This document shows, piece by piece, positions 1-9,627 of a stretch of DNA of 64,000 nt. Under the pieces are notes generated by a model that was not told where the DNA came from, searched no databases, and was given only the letters and a program-made list of their open reading frames with translations. This stretch comes from Neonectria sp. B-13 (taxonomy: Eukaryota > Ascomycota > Sordariomycetes > Hypocreales > Nectriaceae): positions 1-64,000 of the forward strand of contig NOKP01000060.1 in assembly GCA_002682825.1 (NCBI GenBank), in the 5' to 3' direction. The number at the start of each line of letters is the position of its first letter. Position 1 is the stretch's first letter. Position numbers and translations under genes: made by a program.

Positions 1-1461
1 CTCTCTTCAAGGGCAAGTATGTATCCTTGAGATATCTAAGAATTCGCTCCTGGTGTGGAAAGGTCTGTTGAATTTGCCTCCAAGCTTGATTGAAGTCTTC
101 TTCCGATCTGGTATATACCATATATCTCCAGAGGAGGTACAGACCGGCACGAGTATTTAATACTCGTTTGGGAAGAGGACCAAGCTTTGCAATCTTCATG
201 TCTTTGGCCTTGGTATTCCCACGCTCCAGCTCTTGGACATCAGCTGCGTCTGCATTGTCTTGATCATCGTCCAGATCATCGTCCAGTGAGTCGTTGGCTT
301 TCTTCCACCACTTCTTGATGTATAAGACCACGTTGCTGTTGATATGGAAGACGCACAGCTGAAGTTGCGTATTGGGAAAGATTTGCCGGATTGCATTACG
401 CAATTGATCGTCCTTATCTGTGATAACGACCTCTGGGGGACTGATGATGCCTGCTCGTTGGAATCTAGATACCTGCTTGAGAAACCACTCAAAACTAGCA
501 ACTTGCTCGTTATTGAGTAAACCATAACAGATAGGCATAGATGTCTTCTCTGAGGATACGGCCACAACAGTAACCAAAAGCATTTTATAGCAGTTGGTAC
601 TATATGTAGCATCAATCTGGAGACATGACGAGAATTGTTGCCACATTTTGCCACCTTTGTGATATCCCCAAGCGGCATTTCGAAAGCGGAATTCGTCCCC
701 AATCCAGTCTAGCCCCCATATCCAGACTTTCTTCGACTCAGAGAGCGTCCGTACAAAGTCGTTGGCAGGGCCGTAGCCCTGACGTTTGGTCTGGTTGACT
801 TTCCATCGCCAGTTGTAATATCGGTTCTGCGAATAGGAATCTTTGGCCACTTTTGACAGAGTTGCTCATGAACGGATCGACAGGAAATCGTCTTGTCAAG
901 ACAGAGATCTACCAGAAGATTCATTTGTTCCTCTGTTAACCTTCTCCAATGGTAGTGTTCGGTAAGATTTTTCGATCGGCCGTGATCTCGATGAAGAGGA
1001 CTGACAATTCTCATGGACCATTCGTAATTGTTGGTCTGGAGAGATTGAACGATAGTCTTGAACGGGCAGTTGGCGGCCAACTTTGTTGTAGTCGTATTCC
1101 GTACTTTGGCAGTGGATTCCCTTGGATTGTACCGACTCTTATCACAGACAAGCTCATATTTTATCGTTCTTGTCTTCGCCTTATCCTTTTGACTTCGTAA
1201 CGTAATGAGACCCATCCGATTCTCAATACAGAACTCCTGTAGGGCATCAAAGAGTCCGTCAGAAGACTCATAGGTTGTTGTCAGAAGTTGGGAGCCCGAG
1301 GGAAAGACTACCTCCCAAGGCTGACCGTCCCAGTCGTCAGGGCCGTGGAAATCGTCACAGTCATCGGAATCGCTACATTCATCCGCTGATTCGACTGGTA
1401 GCGCTTCACGGGGTTCAGGAAGCCCTGGAGGGAGCGCCGGAGGCGGCATCGGAAAGGCCAT
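1..1461 (-). pseudogene. MULE-type (FAR1-like) transposase, frameshifted, cut by window edge
   Basis: Remains of a Mutator-like DNA transposon. The N-terminal part starts at 1461 with an acidic leader, then a FAR1-type DNA-binding region with Cys and His residues. It ends early in its own frame at 709. One base out of phase, the reading continues from about 820 to position 1 with the transposase core: a VITDKD motif, then QLCVFHIN, typical of MULE catalytic cores. The break lies near 815-821, where one T appears missing on the coding strand; both sides read well around it. The C-terminus is beyond the left edge. A frameshifted copy cannot make full-length transposase unless recoded. It is a likely inactive element, though other copies in the genome could supply the enzyme. 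The superfamily call is fairly sure; the element name is unknown. Confidence 0.8.
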
Positions 1462-1915
1462 GGCGATAGCTTATTGTTAGGTCACACAATGATGCTGAGT
1501 GAAGCTGTTGTACTCCATCTGCTTCTTGTTCTTTTGCTATTCTCCTTTGAACAGGATTCTAATGCTCTATATAGTTAGTCTCTTTGAACAAAGTGTAGAG
1601 GTCAGAGATCTAGGACTTCTGAGTCCTACAAAGTCCTACCATCTAGGACTCGGCCCTATAAGGACTGCTGGAGCACCTGCAGCCAGCTGGCAATTGATTA
1701 TCTTCTCAACATTGCTTAATTCGTTGTTGTTAACAGTCGCGAAAATACTGCACACGAGATATCATTGTCGGCGAATTGCAAGGTTGGCGACATCGGGAGG
1801 CATTGTGGCTAGTATGTGGCTGAATGTGGGAGGTGCGTACGAATTGAGAGTTGGGTGCGTATCAATAGAGTCTGTCTAAAATTTCAAGGTTTTTTGTGAC
1901 TGCACTCGCTGTCAA
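1462..1915. repeat. Flank of the MULE element with repeated AGTCCT/AGGACT words
   Basis: Non-coding. Between about 1608 and 1670 the words AGTCCT and AGGACT occur several times in both orientations. This looks like the terminal inverted region of the transposon whose gene starts at 1461. The matching far end is outside the window, so the boundary cannot be fixed. No gene is seen from 1670 to 1915. Confidence 0.4.
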
Positions 1916-3257
1916 TCAATGTACAAACACTCTTGTTCCTGAAACTTCCTTATTCCCGAACCATGACCAGATATCGTTGAGTAACAAGCCAGGTACCTCA
2001 TAGGCGGCAAAGTGACCGCCGTGATCGTTCACAGTCCTCTTGAGAACATTTCCTCCTCGTTTCGCCCAGTCCAATGGCATGCGATAACAGATATCGTAAG
2101 GAAACTGGCTGATGGCGACTGGGAGCTGCACCAGCGGCAGAGTGCCAAAGTCAAGGGCGGCGAAGCCCCCATCGTTGAGTACCTCCTTGTAAAAGCGCAT
2201 ACCGTCATAGGGGCCTTGGATGTAATACATCATTGACCAAGTAATGATCTCCTCGGGAGTCCAGGCCATGATCGCCGGATCGATAACCTTTGCCATCAAA
2301 GAATACATCCACATCGCATTGCCCAATGGGGAGTCCGTCAGGCCGAATGCCACGGTGAGCGGTTCCGTTGTTTGGATCAGGCGGTATCCAGATGCTTGAT
2401 TGATGTAGGTCTCCAAAGTATTGATATATGCAACTTCATCAGGGGTTGCTGACCCCTCTGCGAGCCTGCGTATATCATTTTCTTCGGGTTGAATGATCCA
2501 GAAGTTACTGAGCGCTGAGACGACGTGCTTTGGAAATAGATGAGCCTGGTAACGAAGGATAACACCACCGAAATCTCCGCCTTGAATGACATATTTGGAG
2601 TAGCCGAGCTGACGCATCAGTTCATTGAAAGCGTATGACGTTTCGACGGGACCGAAGCCGGGGTGCTGAGGTGCAGGAGAGAATCCGAAACCCGGGATTG
2701 ACGGAGCAACAACGTGAAATGCCGGCACAGATGCATTAGGAGGGTTTGTCAAGTTGCCGATAATGTTGCTGACTTCTAGGAACGAACCTGGCCACCCATG
2801 GATGAATAACAGAGGAATGGCATCGTCCCGGGGTGAACGATGATGAACAAAGTGGAGGGGCACTGGATAACTGGTATTATCAATCACCGGTTCGACAATG
2901 GTTGTGAACTGTTCTAACCTTATAAACCTGTTAGTATATCAACGGGAACTGTTTTGATGCCACTTACTTTTGGTTGATCGATGCTTCAGTTGCATTCCAG
3001 CTATACTCATTGACCCAGAAATCCCGAACAGTGGTGAAGATTTCACCACTCGGACCGTCACCTATCGCGTCCATAAACACGGGAGCCCTTGTGTGTGCGA
3101 CTCGCTGCCGAGTGTCCTCAATAAAATGCCGATCAACGTGGATTTCAAATGGCTTGGGCGATTTGTGAAAGGCGGCATTGACATTTGGCACAGAAAACTT
3201 CTCCGCACCGGCGCAGAGAACAGGGCCAAGGGCAAATGCTAACAAGGGTAAAAACAT
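1916..3257 (-). CDS. Secreted epoxide hydrolase (alpha/beta hydrolase, EHN domain)
   Basis: Two exons, 3257-2968 and 2918-1916, give 430 residues. The 49-nt intron has donor GTAAGT and a TACTAAC branch point 9 nt before its AG. Residues 1-17 look like a signal peptide. An EHN-type N-terminal region follows (about 20-110), then the alpha/beta hydrolase core. Visible motifs are the oxyanion motif HGWPGS, the nucleophile elbow GGDFGG (Asp nucleophile) and a catalytic His in GGHFAAYE near the C-terminus. The family opens epoxides to diols through an ester intermediate on the Asp; microsomal and juvenile-hormone epoxide hydrolases belong here. It could detoxify plant or self-made epoxides outside the cell or in the secretory path. 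It is divergent from the DJ-1 gene at 4297. Confidence 0.88.
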
Positions 3258-4296
3258 TTCGGCGTTTTGAAATGAGCCCAGGCTAGGCTTCTGCTTTCAA
3301 GACGGCTGGCCCTCGTTATTTATGCCCACTTGTTGTTATTGTGTTATCAACAACCTGCATGGCTGATGTCATTCTGGTCGCATGATCTGAACTAATAAAC
3401 CGCGGCAATTACAGCTATGCTCATTATGCTGCTACAAGCATCTCATGGAGGTGCTCTTGAGATATCCGGATGTTGCCGGAAGGCGGAAGTGTCGGCTTCT
3501 AATGCAATGACCCACTTCTATATCCGGGTGGAAAACTCCCGTACCAACGTCGTGATCAGTGTTATTGATTATCAACATCCGATTTATGCCGAATTAGAAC
3601 CTGCGTGATGTAGGTATTTGCGGAATGAATGGTTTATGTGTCGGAAATACCTGATCAGTTGACAGCATGCCGCACTTGGTAACAACCGTTGGATCAGCAT
3701 CTAGATGAAGCTTCAGGAGATATCACACGACGAAGTCAGAAGCTGTCTTTTCTAGCAATAATGATCACCTGGGCGAGTTACAGGGCGCAGAAGGCTACGA
3801 TAGCTCACCGCCCGCGGCAAAGGGCCAGCCAGAGCGAACAGTAACAGGCCTCTGCTGGTATCTCCTTTGTCCGGGCATCTTCTTGGCAAACATTTCTCTA
3901 CGGTCTTGACACCACGATCGCTGGAGATATCCAGGCATGCTTACAAAGTCGGAGAAACTCAAATTCGTTGATCCGGCGGCCTCAAGAGTTCCGAAGCTAC
4001 AACCGGGCGGCTTACGGATATCGATGGCAAGGATGTGTCTCCCCACCATGACCACCGTTCCACCAGTAAGGCTACCACCTCCGGCTTGCAAAATCTCGCA
4101 TTACAATCCCCAAGGAACTTCTCAATCGTTTAACCAAGTTTTAGGAATGAATAAGCCGGTCTAAAATTTCTCCGCCGCCATCCATTTATAGCCAGCATCT
4201 ACCAGCGTCCGTTTCGTATAACAACCTCAAGCTGCTCTTCCAGATTACCCTACAACTCCTTCCCATCCTGCCCTCATTGTCAGTTACCGCACCAAA
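3258..4296. promoter_or_regulatory. Divergent intergenic region, epoxide hydrolase / DJ-1 gene
   Basis: About 1 kb without a convincing gene. A TATTTAT box-like sequence lies near 3318, upstream of the epoxide hydrolase. A pyrimidine-rich leader precedes the DJ-1 start at 4297. Short open frames here (for example 3795-4164) show no family features. Confidence 0.35.
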
Positions 4297-5016
4297 ATGG
4301 CCCCTATCCAATTTGGCATCCTCGCCTTTGCCTACCAAGTAGTCGACACAGCTGGGCCCACCGATCTTCTCTGCTCCGCCAACAAGAGCGCTTTCCAAAT
4401 CATTCGGGAATACGTCCCCATCAACGAGGACCTCATTTCCCGAGCACCAGAATTCGCGTTTCATCATATTGGCGTGACCAGAGATCCCGTCGACCTGGGT
4501 ACTAGCCAGATGACGATTTTCCCTACAACGACTGTGGATGAGTGTCCCGAGCTGGATATCTTGCTTGTTGCAGGGCCACACCTGGGTACCTTTGACCTAA
4601 ACCCCAAGCACGCTGATCTTATCCGAAGACACGTCGCTGCTGGAAAGCTCCTCTTTACAACCTGCACTGGTGCAAGCGTCGTCGCATCCACAGGCGTTTT
4701 GGACGGGAGGAAGGCCACAGTCAACAACGTCGAATACGAGTGGGTGAGGAAACGCTGGCCAAAAGTCAACTGGACACGGGAGAAGAAGTGGATCGTCGAT
4801 GGCAACATCTGGACAGGATCTGGGGCGATCGCTGGGACGGACATGGTTGCCCACTGGCTCAAGGAAAACTATGGCTTAGATGTGCTCATCCAGGCTGCCG
4901 CCACCTTGGACTATGAGCCGCGAGATGCTGATGGTTTGTTCAACGTGTTTCCGCAGAGGTTTAGTTCGAAGGGAGAGAAGATTTCTACTCATGTTTTTAG
5001 ATATTATGAGGAGTAA
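4297..5016 (+). CDS. DJ-1/PfpI (ThiJ) family protein
   Basis: A single exon of 239 residues, a normal size for this family. The class I glutamine-amidotransferase-like fold is shown by the opening beta strand with VDTAGP (residues 17-22). The nucleophile elbow is FTTCTGAS around residues 125-132, with Cys at the strand-helix turn. The NNVEYEW segment that follows is typical of fungal ThiJ/PfpI and isonitrile-hydratase-like members. These act as glyoxalase III-like, isonitrile hydratase-like or redox-responsive cytosolic proteins; the exact reaction cannot be chosen from sequence. There is no signal peptide. The start is the first ATG after the pyrimidine-rich leader. It shares the upstream region with the epoxide hydrolase. 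Confidence 0.88.
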   Translation: MAPIQFGILAFAYQVVDTAGPTDLLCSANKSAFQIIREYVPINEDLISRAPEFAFHHIGVTRDPVDLGTSQMTIFPTTTVDECPELDILLVAGPHLGTFDLNPKHADLIRRHVAAGKLLFTTCTGASVVASTGVLDGRKATVNNVEYEWVRKRWPKVNWTREKKWIVDGNIWTGSGAIAGTDMVAHWLKENYGLDVLIQAAATLDYEPRDADGLFNVFPQRFSSKGEKISTHVFRYYEE

Positions 5017-5880
5017 TGAACAATGAGCGATCTGCAGGTGGACCACGTCAGTAGGCTACATTAAAGGAGACTAAAGACCTAAGAAGAATATATATGTGTT
5101 TAGTCGTTTCGTAGTCCTCACTGATGAAATAGACACGCAGCATCTATCTTCACGCCACTAGCCGTGTCTCTTCTCACTACGTATCGGATCATCTTTTTAT
5201 CAGTCTCTATGTGTATGTATGCACATATGACTCTGTTCTGTGCGTCAATAGTGCAACCTTTTATTCGCCTGTCGCTTGTCTTTCCTCTTAGTATCCCATC
5301 TCTCTCTCTAACGTTCTAAAGTAGAAAGTAAGGGTTATGTCCGGCGATGTCCGTGTCTGTCATGGACTCCAATGCTTCGAACTGTCTTAATGCCCAGTTC
5401 AATCCGCCTTATACAATTAGGCCTTTTACTCATAAACAAAATGTTACAATAGCATTTCACTCCATTAACAGAGGGAAAAGGTATCTTAAGGAATGAGTTA
5501 TAGGGTATAATTTTACCTTAATCTGTAAGTAGTTAATAGTAAGAATGACTGCTGTAGTTGAATGGTTTCTTGGAGTGAGGTGAAGCTGATTGGAATAGGG
5601 GCTGTATACTGGGTTACTGCCAACATTATTCCCACTTTCAGTCTATACTAACTCAAGCCATAGAGGACCAAATCTAGGCCCCTGCTTAGGGAGGATTACT
5701 ATTAGCTTAGGCTAGCTTAAATAAACTTATACTAGTTAAAGCAGTAAACGTTTAGTTCTAAGGATAGAAGTGTAAATTCCAGATGTTGGTTTTAGGGTTA
5801 TGTATTAGGTGCTTCAAGCACTTATACAGCAGCCCTATTTGGCGGCAATGCTTTAGTCAGTCTACGTACATATTCGATCA
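5017..5880. other. AT-rich intergenic DNA, no gene seen
   Basis: Stop-rich, TA-rich sequence from about 5400 on, with many CTTAGG/TTAGCT-like words. It resembles old repeat DNA altered by C-to-T mutation, as repeat-induced point mutation would do; this was judged by eye only. It separates the DJ-1 gene from an S8 protease relic. Confidence 0.4.
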
Positions 5881-6430
5881 TCAGGCATAGTAAGCACTAG
5901 CGTTACCACTTGCCTTGATGTAATTCAAGAGATCGACCAGTGCTTCCCGGGTCGTGGGGTTCCACTCTAGGTCGGCGACGTCGGGTTTCTTCTGTCCGTT
6001 GGGGTTCAGCAGCAGCAGCTTGTCCTAGAACGTCTGGTCGCTGGCCGAGCAGAACATGAGGATCTTGTTATTGTTGGCTCTCTGGATGGATTCGTTGAGC
6101 GCTGTCATGTCCAGCTCGCTAGGTATCTGCGACTGGATTCTCCAGATTCGCGTCGGGGCAGTGGCTGCAGATGAGCTGTGCCATGAGTGTGCCGTGGTTG
6201 CTTGAGGGCACGAAATAGGCGTTCATCAGTTCGGACGAATGGGTGTAGGAAAGCAGGTTGTGCCGCTCGCAATGCGCGGCTGCAGGTCGGCCACGGTTGC
6301 ATTTATCCCGTCATCGATGATGGCGATTCTCAAGGGCGCGACTCGCTCTCCTGCGGGCCACTCCGCCTGCGTCACGGAGCTGTTCCGTAGAAAAGTGGCA
6401 AAATCTTCGATACTCTTGATTCATGGCGGA
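5881..6430 (-). pseudogene. Subtilisin-like (S8) peptidase relic
   Basis: Reading the minus strand downward from about 6425 gives a helical lead-in. An Asp-box IAIIDDGIN follows, then, after a frame change near 6250, a His-box NHGTLMAQLIC followed by CPDA. After a second frame change near 6120 come KILMFCSASDQ and a C-terminal stretch that ends in a stop at 5881-5883. An in-frame TAG lies at 6025-6027. The block carrying the GTSxA serine motif is absent. Two frameshifts, a stop and a missing serine make this a dead gene. Intracellular S8 domains of this type occur in fungi either alone or as parts of large STAND/NLR-like proteins; which one this was is unknown. It is not a copy of the intact subtilase domain near 52.5 kb. 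Confidence 0.72.
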
Positions 6431-6517
6431 GAGCTATGAATGAAAAAGGGGCATATCAGAGAGAGCACGGTGATATTTGTCGTCGCGACTTTCACTTCTT
6501 TGTTCTGGAGGCAACGC

Positions 6518-7717
6518 TCACTCGTCGAGGTATGCCTCCGAGTTCAGGAACTCGGAAGAGGAGAAGCCGATCTTGACCACAAGATCTCTCCCCTTGGTCT
6601 CCTTGAGGCATACCACACAGCCTGCCAACCAGGAGCAAGACCCAGAATACTGAGCTTGCCGAGACTTGATGTTCTCCAGCGCAGCCTTGTCATCACCATG
6701 GAAGTCGTAAGGCTGGGCGGCGAATAGGAACTGCCACTCGAAAAGCAGACGCTGGAGAACCATGGCCAACTGGATTGGGCTCATGGCCATGGCCTTGAGG
6801 ACCGAGGTGGATGGCTTCGAAAGGCCGGAGTAGAGAGCACCATCTTCGGCATCGCTGGGCCCCGTCTGACCTGTTGTTCCGTCGGAGCCTTGTTTTCCGG
6901 CCACGCCTATATGCTCAGATTCGCCTGGGTTGATACCACTACCGATGACAGGTTCACGACCATAGGCTCCTCCAGCGCCTCCACTACCACCACTGCCGCC
7001 TAGGCCAGGTGCTCCCGCGTTGAAAACGTCGTCTTGCGTGATGGAGAAGGCTGTCTCATTGGCGGTAGGCGAGGTAGTGGCGATGGCTATTGCAGTTGTG
7101 GTGGTCGTTGCAGTTGTGGCATCTGTCGTATTTGTAGCCGCTGAAGTAAGTGAGGTAGTTGAGGTGGTTTTTGGAGTTGTGGCAGCTGCAGTTTCTGTTG
7201 TTGGCTTGGGGCTGGACGTAAGATCGATAATATACCCCCCAGCTCCTCCGTCACCTCCTAGATTTAGCAACTTGTCTGAGTAGCAATCAGAATGTTCCAG
7301 ATTTTCTCCATTGGATCCGGTCGTGTCACATCCTGAAACGTCCGGTGCGGGTGCTCCAGAGGCATCAAAGATGATCTCGTTAGTCTCCGACGAGTCACCG
7401 GTGCTGACTATTAAGATCTTCCTGGCCGAGATAGTCACTCGTCTGCCCGGGAAACTGAAGAGACTTCCAACATAGATGTACAGATCTTCGGCGTAGATGT
7501 GGATGTTTTCGGGCCCAAGAGGGCCTTCATCGACAGAGAAACGCGGATTCGTTTCATAAGGATCAAGGCTTCTTGGATCATCGGTGGGAACGAAAGTGAC
7601 GCCTGGATAAGCGACCAAGTAAGATACGGTTGTGTCATCAATGACCCGCCGTTGCAGAGGGTCGCCTGATATCGGCTGAGAGGGAAGAGTAACCGCTGAA
7701 GCGGCAGGACCAGACAT
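6518..7717 (-). CDS. Orphan protein with Thr-rich and Gly-rich low-complexity segments
   Basis: A single open frame of 399 residues that I do not recognise. Residues about 1-110 look folded (beta-rich, with ENIHIYAEDLYIYVGSL). A GGDGGAGG stretch is followed by a Thr/Ala-rich linker (about 165-220), a second Gly-rich run (GGSGGSGGAGG, about 235-250) and a C-terminal part of about 130 residues. There is no signal peptide or membrane span. The beta-strand plus Gly-rich pattern resembles the N-terminal part of longer fungal proteins of unknown role, so this may be a shortened member. It is head-to-head with the orphan gene at 7963, with about 245 bp between the start codons. The dense Thr codon run is low complexity and may be unstable. 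Confidence 0.55.
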   Translation of the reverse strand: MSGPAASAVTLPSQPISGDPLQRRVIDDTTVSYLVAYPGVTFVPTDDPRSLDPYETNPRFSVDEGPLGPENIHIYAEDLYIYVGSLFSFPGRRVTISARKILIVSTGDSSETNEIIFDASGAPAPDVSGCDTTGSNGENLEHSDCYSDKLLNLGGDGGAGGYIIDLTSSPKPTTETAAATTPKTTSTTSLTSAATNTTDATTATTTTTAIAIATTSPTANETAFSITQDDVFNAGAPGLGGSGGSGGAGGAYGREPVIGSGINPGESEHIGVAGKQGSDGTTGQTGPSDAEDGALYSGLSKPSTSVLKAMAMSPIQLAMVLQRLLFEWQFLFAAQPYDFHGDDKAALENIKSRQAQYSGSCSWLAGCVVCLKETKGRDLVVKIGFSSSEFLNSEAYLDE

Positions 7718-7962
7718 TGCGGCGATAGATTAACGGAGTAGAATGATCTGACACGAAACTGAACTTCGTAGGATTCTATAGTTGCTTATACCGAGCGTCC
7801 TCGCTACTTAATCTCCATTCTTCACTCTAATTTGACCAGTCCTTTACCCTTTACGACGGATGTGTCTCGCAACATTCCGATAGTTGACTCCTAAGAAGGA
7901 ATCCGTCTGGAAAGGTGCAACAGGCCAGCCAGGTCGCATTCTTCGAAAACGCCTTGCAGGAG
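7718..7962. promoter_or_regulatory. Short shared promoter of the two orphan genes
   Basis: About 245 bp between divergent start codons at 7717 (minus) and 7963 (plus). A stop in frame just upstream (about 7891) argues that the plus-strand gene starts at the 7963 ATG unless an upstream exon exists. Confidence 0.4.
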
Positions 7963-9627
7963 ATGGACAAGCTCAATGCGGGCGAAATCCTTTCCCACTT
8001 CAGGCTCAGCGGAGACGGTCACTTTGGGACTTTTATCGGCAAAGTCCAGGGCGTCGAAGTTGACGAAGACAAGATCAAGAGCGAAGAGATCCTACGCCTG
8101 ATGCTGCTCAGTTTCCCACAGGGAGCGGCCATCATCTCCCCTTACTGGATCAAGCAGATCCAGGCCAACAACTACTCGGTTAGCTTCATTGACGAGAACG
8201 CCGCCAGCATAAAGAAAGATTCTCTTGAATACCTCAAAGACGGTCACACGCTGGTAGGCTGCGGTGCTTTGCTGTGGAACTCCAATATTGTTCAGATTGC
8301 TGGTGTCGTCACCACCAAGGACACGAAAGGCCGAGTGATCCAGTACATGACAGTCGCCACAACGCCTTCTCACGCCTTTGACGACATCAACAACTGGAAA
8401 TTCTGCTGGGATCCCAGCAATGGAGGCGTCTTCTTTGCCAATGATCTCATCGGCAAGAATCCCGTTTATCTTATTGCTGATGCCCTCAACAACCTCACCG
8501 GCCTGAGCTTGATGGAGACCATGTGGAGAACCGTTCCCGAATTGCAAAAGTCGTTGAAGAACTCTGCTCCCATGGCTCTCGAGGATCACCTGGCCACCAG
8601 CAATGAGCCGCTACTTCGTCAACGTCGCATGTATCAAGCGATGGATCTCCCTTCTCTAATTGGAAATAAACTTCGCCGCCTTCTGGGAGGCAATATGATC
8701 GCTGGCAAAGTCACACGAGATATTGTGTTTGAGGGAAATGATATGGCGAATTTTCAAACCGAGGTCCTCGAAAACTTGGAAAAGTACACGCCCAAGTTCA
8801 CTGAGCACCCCCCCGGATTCCGCATCGGTGAGAGACTCATTACGAGTATCGATTTGATGTTTCGTAAAAGCCCGCTTGACAACCCCGCGGACCCTGGTCT
8901 GTTTTGTCTTCCTCCAGACCCCCTCAAGATACTTCTGGACTCTGTCAGTCGGGCCTACAAATCGGAGATGACCAGCAATAACATGGATGTCCTCAAGAAA
9001 AAATACCTCTCACTGTTTGACAACTACAAGCTCCCGACAGTTCGCCCCCAAAGTCGCCAAGCCATTATCGACAACTTGTTTACAATGTCAACTCTAGGCA
9101 TGGAAGTCGAGCAGCAGTTCTTAGACATCGTTGGGAACGTGGCAACGTCGTCGGCAAAGGATGAAGTCGCCGATGCTTTTAAAAGGCAGCAGTTCAGCTA
9201 CCCAGAGGAGCTGATCAAGCCTCTAGTCCAAAGCTCGGCGCTCCGCAACATTCTCTGGCCGATTATCGAGCCAGGTGGCTGGTTCCGAACCCTCGGAAGA
9301 TCCCGCATCTTGAAGATGGATACAACCACGAACGTGACAGCACCGCAGGATGATTTGACAAAGCTGCAAGGTAAGGCGATCCGGGAGAAAGAGGACCCGC
9401 CCCAACGTAATAAGGAAACAGGAGGTAGCCCCAATGATGCTGAGTTGATAAGAAGGAAGAAAACAGAAGGGCAGGAGGAAAGGAAACTTAAAGAAACTAA
9501 ACAACATGCAAAAGGCATTGATAATAAATTCCCGAAATTAGGAAACCGCGAGGATATAAAGAATCCGCTTCCTAAAGATGCGAATAACGCAGAAAACGGA
9601 GTAGGAGAAGGATTACATGACGCTTAG
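7963..9627 (+). CDS. Orphan cytosolic protein with charged C-terminal tail
   Basis: A single exon of 554 residues, starting at the first ATG of the open frame. I do not recognise a family. Residues 1-460 look globular with regular hydrophobic spacing. Residues about 470-554 are strongly charged and low complexity (Lys/Glu/Asp/Asn rich), probably a disordered tail. No signal peptide, membrane span or known catalytic motif is seen. It is divergent from the Thr/Gly-rich orphan gene. Both sit between an S8 peptidase relic and a TPR-like relic, in a repeat-rich region. This setting resembles fast-evolving accessory or incompatibility-type loci, but that is only context. Confidence 0.6.
   Translation: MDKLNAGEILSHFRLSGDGHFGTFIGKVQGVEVDEDKIKSEEILRLMLLSFPQGAAIISPYWIKQIQANNYSVSFIDENAASIKKDSLEYLKDGHTLVGCGALLWNSNIVQIAGVVTTKDTKGRVIQYMTVATTPSHAFDDINNWKFCWDPSNGGVFFANDLIGKNPVYLIADALNNLTGLSLMETMWRTVPELQKSLKNSAPMALEDHLATSNEPLLRQRRMYQAMDLPSLIGNKLRRLLGGNMIAGKVTRDIVFEGNDMANFQTEVLENLEKYTPKFTEHPPGFRIGERLITSIDLMFRKSPLDNPADPGLFCLPPDPLKILLDSVSRAYKSEMTSNNMDVLKKKYLSLFDNYKLPTVRPQSRQAIIDNLFTMSTLGMEVEQQFLDIVGNVATSSAKDEVADAFKRQQFSYPEELIKPLVQSSALRNILWPIIEPGGWFRTLGRSRILKMDTTTNVTAPQDDLTKLQGKAIREKEDPPQRNKETGGSPNDAELIRRKKTEGQEERKLKETKQHAKGIDNKFPKLGNREDIKNPLPKDANNAENGVGEGLHDA

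Noticed and set aside
3795..4164. Overlapping open frames upstream of the DJ-1 gene
   Set aside because: Both strands are open for about 90 codons without motifs, and the stretch sits in a divergent promoter.
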